Below are positions 6,695 through 10,836 of a DNA stretch of 10,836 nt, in pieces. Each line of letters starts with the position of its first letter. Position 1 is the stretch's first letter. Under the pieces are notes generated by a model. That model was given only the letters and a program-made list of their open reading frames with translations, searched no databases and was not told the origin of the DNA. Made by a program: the position numbers and the translations under genes. The DNA is from Peptoniphilaceae bacterium (lineage in GTDB: Bacteria; Bacillota; Clostridia; Tissierellales; Peptoniphilaceae): NCBI GenBank assembly GCA_029983595.1, contig JASBZD010000037.1:1-10836 (forward strand). The letters are read 5' to 3'.

Positions 6695-8890
6695 CTAATT
6701 TCCTTTTTTGTCTTTGTCGTTTGTTGATTTATTATCTTCTTTTTTATCAGATTCTACTTTTACTTCTAAGCCATTAGGAGATTTATTTTTCTCATTATCA
6801 TCTTTTATCTCTTCTAGACTTAAAACTTGTCCTGCTGTATATTTTTCTGGATTATTAATTACCATTGTCCCATCTTTAATATCTTTAGATTTAATAACAT
6901 ATTCCACATCATTTTCTAAAGTAGTTTCAACTGGGATTTCTTTTACAACAAAATTTTCATTTTCCTTATTCATAACTAATAAGAATTTTTTATTATTTTT
7001 TTCATAAACTGAAGAAATTGGCACTGTAAACGCATTAGGTTGTTTTGCTAGAATATATTTTACTCTAGCATTCATTCCAGATTTAATATTTTCGTTGTTT
7101 TTAGGAATGCTAATTAAAGTTTCGTAATATACCTCATTTTGTGCCTGACCATTTTCAGGTTTTAATGGAACTGGAGAAATATATTCTACTTTCCCAACTA
7201 TAGGTTTATCCATTTCTAGAGCATCTAGCGTAATTTCAGCTTCGCTACCGATTTTTATTTTTTCAACGTCATATTCTTTAATTTTTGATCTAATTTTTAT
7301 AGAATCTGTACTTTGAATTTCAGCTAATTCGCTAGAAGGTACTTGTCCTTCTTCAAATTTTATTGAAGATATAATTCCAGAAACTGGAGCTTTTACTTTA
7401 GCATTTTCTATATCGTCATATAAATTATTAAGTTCTGTCTTAGCTTGTGAGTTATTTGCGTTAGCTCTAGCAGTTTTTAGGCCTTGGTTTAGCATTGAGA
7501 TTTCATCAGTTGCAGTTTTTCTCGCTACATCTACACCTTTTTTTGCAGCTTCATATTGATTTTTTAAATTATCTGCATTTTTTCTCTGCATAGTAAGCTG
7601 GTCTTGTAATACTTTTTTAGATTTTTCTGAACTTTCAAGAGAATCTTCTAAAGATTTATTTGTGTTAATAATAGCATTACTTACTTCTTTATATTGAGAA
7701 TTATTAGATTCTAGTTTTTGTTTATATTCTTCTACTTTACCCTCGCTTTTTGCTACATCTGAAGAAAGGTTTGATATTTCATCTTTGCTTCTAGTAGATT
7801 CAGCTGTAAGATTTGCTAGTTCATTTCTTAAAACCTCTAGTCTATCACGATCTTCACGCTCTAGCATATCAATATGTGATTTTATAGAATCAATCTCTAA
7901 TTTTTTAGAGTTTACCTCATGTTTTAGTCTATCAATATCCTTAGTATCTGGCACTGCAGGACTAGATGGTCCCATAGGATCTTTATCATTAGAAGGTTTA
8001 TCCATATCTGGATATCTCATAGCCATATCAAGCTGAGAAAGATTAGCCTCAAGATTTGCAAGCTCTCCTTGTCTTTCAGCTAATTCTTCTTTAGCCTTAA
8101 TTATTGCGGGATTTGAGCCTAGGTCTGTCATTCTATTTTGGATTTCGCCCATTCGTCTATTTATCTCTATGTCGCGTTCTTTTAAAATATCAAGACGAGA
8201 TTTATTGGCATTATAATTTTTCTTTTCATCTTCTAATTTAGTTTGATTTTTTATGTATTCATTATCAAGGCTTAGTCTATTTCTTTTTGCCGATTCTATC
8301 TCATTTTCTATAGATGTATTTTTAGAATCTAGGCTATTTAAACCTTCGTTATATCCTTCATTTAGAGAACGAGCCATATCATCATATGTTTTTTCAGCAG
8401 TTTGCCATGCATCATATGCATTTTGTAAATTAGACTCTGCAGAAGAAATTCCGGCATTAAGCCCAGAGTTTAAATTTTTTCTAGCTATATCTAGACGATT
8501 TTTTTCAGCACTAATCTGTGCACCAGCTATGCTAGATGCTTGATTTATGCCAGCAGCTCTTACATCAGCTTGTTTTTCTAAAGAATCTGTATCTAAAAGC
8601 GCTATTATATCGCCTTGTTTTACTTTATCTCCCTCTTTTACTTTAAGCTCTTTAATTGGTAAATTTAGATTTGTGTAAATATTGGTCTTTGCATTAGATT
8701 CAGCAGTTCCATTTTCGCTTACAGAGTCGACAAAATCACTTTTAGATAAAGTCGTTACTTCTGATGACTGAACTAACCCAGAGCTACCATTATTCATATT
8801 ATTTATCACAAAAAGCCCTATAACTAGTACTGCCGCTAGAGATAGTAGTGCAATTATAATTTTTTTGTGACTAGATATAAAATTTTTCAT
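6695..8890 (-). CDS. Membrane-fusion (HlyD/MacA-like) adaptor with a very long coiled-coil hairpin
   Basis: This 731-residue adaptor is about twice the length of typical MacA (roughly 370). Parts in order: short cytoplasmic N-terminus, one TM anchor (about 10-30), first half of the lipoyl/barrel-sandwich domain (68-105, with LKVKEGDKVKQGDIIALLD), a heptad-like charged helical region (about 106-285), a proline/aspartate/methionine-rich break (292-316), a second helical arm (317-495), the returning lipoyl half (KVKAPVSGIISSIKFEEG, 498-515), beta-barrel and membrane-proximal domains (about 528-692), and a Lys/Asp/Asn-rich low-complexity tail (695-731). The break sits almost at the middle of the helical region, as expected for a hairpin tip. 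It is first in the operon, starting at ATG after a GGAGGA Shine-Dalgarno (8894-8899). It likely links the permease to the outer envelope layer or cell wall; no TolC-like gene is here. Confidence 0.9.
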   Translation of the reverse strand: MKNFISSHKKIIIALLSLAAVLVIGLFVINNMNNGSSGLVQSSEVTTLSKSDFVDSVSENGTAESNAKTNIYTNLNLPIKELKVKEGDKVKQGDIIALLDTDSLEKQADVRAAGINQASSIAGAQISAEKNRLDIARKNLNSGLNAGISSAESNLQNAYDAWQTAEKTYDDMARSLNEGYNEGLNSLDSKNTSIENEIESAKRNRLSLDNEYIKNQTKLEDEKKNYNANKSRLDILKERDIEINRRMGEIQNRMTDLGSNPAIIKAKEELAERQGELANLEANLSQLDMAMRYPDMDKPSNDKDPMGPSSPAVPDTKDIDRLKHEVNSKKLEIDSIKSHIDMLEREDRDRLEVLRNELANLTAESTRSKDEISNLSSDVAKSEGKVEEYKQKLESNNSQYKEVSNAIINTNKSLEDSLESSEKSKKVLQDQLTMQRKNADNLKNQYEAAKKGVDVARKTATDEISMLNQGLKTARANANNSQAKTELNNLYDDIENAKVKAPVSGIISSIKFEEGQVPSSELAEIQSTDSIKIRSKIKEYDVEKIKIGSEAEITLDALEMDKPIVGKVEYISPVPLKPENGQAQNEVYYETLISIPKNNENIKSGMNARVKYILAKQPNAFTVPISSVYEKNNKKFLLVMNKENENFVVKEIPVETTLENDVEYVIKSKDIKDGTMVINNPEKYTAGQVLSLEEIKDDNEKNKSPNGLEVKVESDKKEDNKSTNDKDKKGN

Positions 8891-8922
8891 TGTTCCTCCA
8901 ATAAATTTTCTACATAAATAAT

Positions 8923-8928
8923 ATTATC
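8923..8928 (-). promoter_or_regulatory. Alternative extended -10 for the exporter operon
   Basis: The minus strand reads TGTGATAAT, an extended -10 with hexamer GATAAT at 8923-8928, some 30 bases before the adaptor ATG. No good -35 pairs with it. It competes with the candidate at 8956-8961. Confidence 0.3.
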
Positions 8929-8955
8929 ACAAATTAGGATTAAAAAGTTTAAAGA

Positions 8956-8984
8956 ATTATAACTAAATTCTTACAATTTTGTAA
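8956..8984 (-). promoter_or_regulatory. Candidate exporter-operon promoter with an overlapping palindromic operator
   Basis: A minus-strand -10 TATAAT lies at 8956-8961. Where its -35 should be there is only a poor match (GTTACA), but a palindrome, TTACAATTTTGTAA (8971-8984; 6-bp arms, 2-base centre), covers the -35 and part of the spacer. Read on the minus strand it is also a near direct repeat, TGTTAC-N5-TGTAAG, resembling the spacing of WalR/PhoP-type response-regulator boxes. A weak -35 under a symmetric motif suggests regulated transcription; the regulator is unknown. Confidence 0.4.
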
Positions 8985-9037
8985 CAATATTTTTAATTAT
9001 TATATTTATAAGATTAAAAAAAATCAAATTTTAATAA

Positions 9038-9943
9038 TTATTTATTAGCCTCCTTATTTTTATTCATAAAATATAAAGCTAAAATTACTAAAATAAATAT
9101 AACTGTAGTAATTATACTACCTTCTAGCCCAAAATCTCCACCATTTAAAATTGATGGTTTAGAAAAACCTGATTCGAAAATAGATGCATCAAATTTATCC
9201 ATACCACTTACGCTAATTCCAAAGAAGTTAGCTTGGGACATATTCCATAGCGCGTGGAAAAATCCAGAAATAAATATATCATTAGTTCTTATAAATAATA
9301 GAGACGATAAAACTGACATTAAAAATAGATTTAATAATGCTAAAGGAGATATTGACTCATTACCTAAGTGAAATAGCATAAAAATTATACTACTTACTAT
9401 AACTGCTGGAATAACGCCATATTTTTCTGATACTGACTTTTGTATTAAAGATCTATATAATACTTCTTCAGAAAATCCTTGAAAAATCCAGGCTAATATA
9501 AATAATCCAAAAACAAACTTATCAATACTATTAAATCTATATGTAAGTCTTAAATTCCCAGTCGCTACGGCTACTATAGTTACTAAGATAGCCGCAACAA
9601 GTCCTATTACAATTCCATATAGCGAATTTTCTATTTTTTTATCTGACTTAAATCCCAAAGAAACTAGAGATCTTTTTTGAAAATATCTGCCAAATAATCT
9701 TAATGCTATAATTACTAAGAAAGTCATTAATAAGTTGGCTAGCATAAATCTAGGGTCAGCTAAAACAGCTTCTTGAGATACATCTGATGGATTAAATAAA
9801 ATTCCATAAAGAGGACCAGCTAAAAAAGCACTTATTATGCTAGATCCTATAAATACCAAAAATAAAACTAAAAAATCTACTAAAAGATTTCTCTCCTTAT
9901 ATTCTTCATTTTTTACTTCTTTAACTTTAGTGGTATTTTCCAT
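9038..9943 (-). CDS. CPBP (Abi/CAAX-type) intramembrane metalloprotease
   Basis: This 301-residue polytopic membrane protein has a charged N-terminus (1-20) and about eight hydrophobic segments, including about 21-48, 66-85, 107-127, 142-156, 177-192, 198-217 and 276-293. It carries the three CPBP active-site motifs: EEVLYR (159-164, Glu159/Glu160 and Arg164), FMLFH (188-192, His192) and HALWN (230-234, His230 and Asn234). Family members include eukaryotic CAAX prenyl proteases and bacterial proteins for bacteriocin self-immunity, peptide maturation or regulated proteolysis; which applies cannot be read. Between motif 3 and the last TM there is a ~40-residue extramembrane Gly/Ser/Phe-rich loop (240-275). 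ATG follows an AAGGAGT Shine-Dalgarno (9949-9955). No convincing terminator separates it from the exporter operon 147 bases downstream, so readthrough is possible. It is divergent from the LytTR regulator. Confidence 0.92.
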   Translation of the reverse strand: MENTTKVKEVKNEEYKERNLLVDFLVLFLVFIGSSIISAFLAGPLYGILFNPSDVSQEAVLADPRFMLANLLMTFLVIIALRLFGRYFQKRSLVSLGFKSDKKIENSLYGIVIGLVAAILVTIVAVATGNLRLTYRFNSIDKFVFGLFILAWIFQGFSEEVLYRSLIQKSVSEKYGVIPAVIVSSIIFMLFHLGNESISPLALLNLFLMSVLSSLLFIRTNDIFISGFFHALWNMSQANFFGISVSGMDKFDASIFESGFSKPSILNGGDFGLEGSIITTVIFILVILALYFMNKNKEANK

Positions 9944-9986
9944 TTTTAACTCCTTTTTATTAAATTTTACAATTTATAAATATGTA

Positions 9987-10022
9987 CTTAACAAATAATG
10001 GCTAAACTCTCAATATCTTAAC
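9987..10022 (+). repeat. Three CTWAAC motifs at 15-bp period upstream of the LytTR gene
   Basis: CTTAAC (9987-9992), CTAAAC (10002-10007) and CTTAAC (10017-10022) are spaced exactly 15 bases apart in the divergent region between the CPBP gene and the regulator. On the minus strand they read GTTAAG/GTTTAG, which shares the GTT core of LytTR half-sites, but LytTR sites usually repeat at about 21 bp. A role as a binding site is inference. Confidence 0.4.
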
Positions 10023-10037
10023 CCTAAGGAGGATTAT

Positions 10038-10745
10038 ATGATAAATATTGCATTCGTTGATGATAAAGAAAATTTTCTCTCTCGTTATATTTTAGAATGC
10101 GTTAGCGAAATCGGCACCGACATTGTAAATGCATGCTCTTTTAAGTCTAAAGATACTCTTTTAAATAATATAAAAAGTGATATTAACTCATTTCAAATTA
10201 TATATCTCGATGTTGATCTAATGGATTTAGATGATATTGATATTTCTAATAAAATAATAAGTGCATCTAGAAATAGTAAAAGCTTTTATATAACTAAAAT
10301 CGTCCACGTCATCCGGGATAGTTTTAAAAAAACTCCTGATGAATACATACTTAAACCTATTTCAAAAAATATAATAATGGAATCAATACTTAAATCCTTA
10401 AAAGAACTAACTTGTAAAAAACCATTTTTTGAGTTTTCACAAAATAAAACCGAATATATAATAAAATCTCATGATATAATCTCTTTAAGCCTACAAAATG
10501 GCAGAATAATAAATCTTAAAACTACATCAGATGACGAGTATGATTTTTATAGCACCGTAAAAGATGTAATATCTAGACTTAACTGCCTGAGATTTGTACA
10601 GATAAATCCTGGTACAATTATAAATATCTCGCATATTAAAAAAATTGAAGGCGATGAAATTACGCTAATAAATTTAGAAAAATTTTATATCTCAAAAAAA
10701 TATCATAAAAGATTAATGATGGTCATAGATATTTATAATAATTAA
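10038..10745 (+). CDS. LytTR-family (AgrA/LytR-type) response regulator
   Basis: This 235-residue cytoplasmic regulator has an N-terminal receiver domain (about 1-120) and a C-terminal LytTR DNA-binding domain (about 130-230). Receiver landmarks are the acidic pair Asp8-Asp9 (FVDD), probable phospho-acceptor Asp58 (YLDVD), Thr86 and Lys106 in EYILKPI. The LytTR domain shows the typical pattern IISLSLQNGRIINL (147-160), FVQINPGTIINISHIKKI (186-203) and FYISKKY (216-222). The segment after Asp58 is unusually acidic (Asp60, 63, 65, 66, 68), and the rest of the receiver is divergent. ATG follows a strong AAGGAGGA (10026-10033). No histidine kinase adjoins it within the window, so it may be an orphan or have its kinase elsewhere. 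The divergent CPBP gene and nearby exporter are plausible targets. The gene ends in its own terminator. Confidence 0.92.
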   Translation: MINIAFVDDKENFLSRYILECVSEIGTDIVNACSFKSKDTLLNNIKSDINSFQIIYLDVDLMDLDDIDISNKIISASRNSKSFYITKIVHVIRDSFKKTPDEYILKPISKNIIMESILKSLKELTCKKPFFEFSQNKTEYIIKSHDIISLSLQNGRIINLKTTSDDEYDFYSTVKDVISRLNCLRFVQINPGTIINISHIKKIEGDEITLINLEKFYISKKYHKRLMMVIDIYNN

Positions 10746-10773
10746 GGGAAAGCTATAAGCCTTCCCTTTTTTT
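10744..10773 (+). terminator. Terminator of the LytTR regulator gene
   Basis: Arms AAGGGAAAGC (10744-10753) and GCCTTCCCTT (10759-10768) pair with one internal mismatch around a 5-base loop, followed by an unbroken run of T (10767-10773). The stem overlaps the stop codon by two bases. Confidence 0.9.
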
Positions 10774-10785
10774 AAAGCTTTTTAC

Positions 10786-10836
10786 CTATAATTTAGCTAT
10801 TGTTACAGATATGCTTTTATTATTAATTACTATTTT
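10786..10836 (-). CDS. Possible 3' end of a minus-strand gene entering from the right
   Basis: The minus strand is open from the window edge for 16 codons, ending KSISVTIAKL and a TAG stop (10786-10788). The hydrophobic/polar alternation looks protein-like, and the stop sits just before the hairpin at 10744-10768, as expected for a convergent neighbour. Sixteen codons are too few to identify anything, and an open run of this length is not rare by chance. Confidence 0.25.
   Translation of the reverse strand, partial: KIVINNKSISVTIAKL

Noticed and set aside
6708..8543. Three open frames on the plus strand opposite the adaptor gene (6708-7007, 7785-8036, 8253-8543)
   Set aside because: They are Ser/Leu/Phe-rich antisense readings of the charged coiled-coil gene, without ribosome-binding sites or recognisable domains.
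4761..8890. Calling the operon a macrolide exporter (MacAB)
   Set aside because: Family resemblance does not define the substrate; MacAB-like systems export peptides, lipids or drugs, and there is no outer membrane partner here.
8985..9037. Terminator after the CPBP protease gene
   Set aside because: Only A/T-only short stems can be drawn near the run of T on the minus strand (about 9015-9023); no GC-containing hairpin exists, so I do not call one.
10811..10836. Start of a hydrophobic peptide (ATG CTT TTA TTA) at the right edge
   Set aside because: No Shine-Dalgarno precedes it and only eight codons are visible; the same bases are as well explained by a minus-strand gene end.

Overview
The window is AT-rich and densely packed. 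The Shine-Dalgarno sequences are mostly strong (AGGAGGT, AAGGAGG, GGAGGA) and the protein families are typical of low-GC Gram-positive anaerobes. I would place it in the Bacillota (Firmicutes), perhaps near Peptoniphilus/Anaerococcus/Tissierellia. That placement is an impression from protein style and base composition; there is no rRNA marker here. No gene-free stretch exceeds about 150 bases.

Layout, left to right. (1) At the left edge are three direct copies of a 17-bp motif with an exact 33-bp period, then a minus-strand terminator. (2) A minus-strand pair with a 4-base ATGA overlap follows: a nicotinamidase-type cysteine hydrolase, then rlmH (23S rRNA methyltransferase). (3) Divergent from it, on the plus strand, are an ATP-grasp carboxylate-amine ligase-like gene with its own promoter and terminator, then selO (protein AMPylator) with its own terminator. 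(4) Convergent with selO is a minus-strand nnrE (NAD(P)HX epimerase) whose last ~18 codons lie in another frame, so it carries an apparent single-base deletion. (5) Next is a tightly coupled minus-strand operon for a MacAB-type exporter: a 731-residue membrane-fusion/adaptor protein, a 224-residue ATPase and a 420-residue permease, ending in a strong terminator. (6) Upstream of it on the same strand is a CPBP (Abi) intramembrane protease. (7) Divergent from the protease is a LytTR-type response regulator with a strong terminator. A possible 3' end of another minus-strand gene lies at the right edge.

How the parts may work together. The left half is housekeeping: ribosome modification, NAD economy (nicotinamide recycling and NAD(P)HX repair), redox-linked protein AMPylation and a possible cell-wall or peptide ligase. 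The right half looks like an accessory export/regulation module. Exporter, CPBP protease and LytTR regulator are a combination often met around peptide signalling, bacteriocin immunity or envelope-stress loci, but no peptide gene or histidine kinase is visible here, so a single system is an inference. I found no CRISPR array, tRNA, rRNA, riboswitch or intact mobile element.
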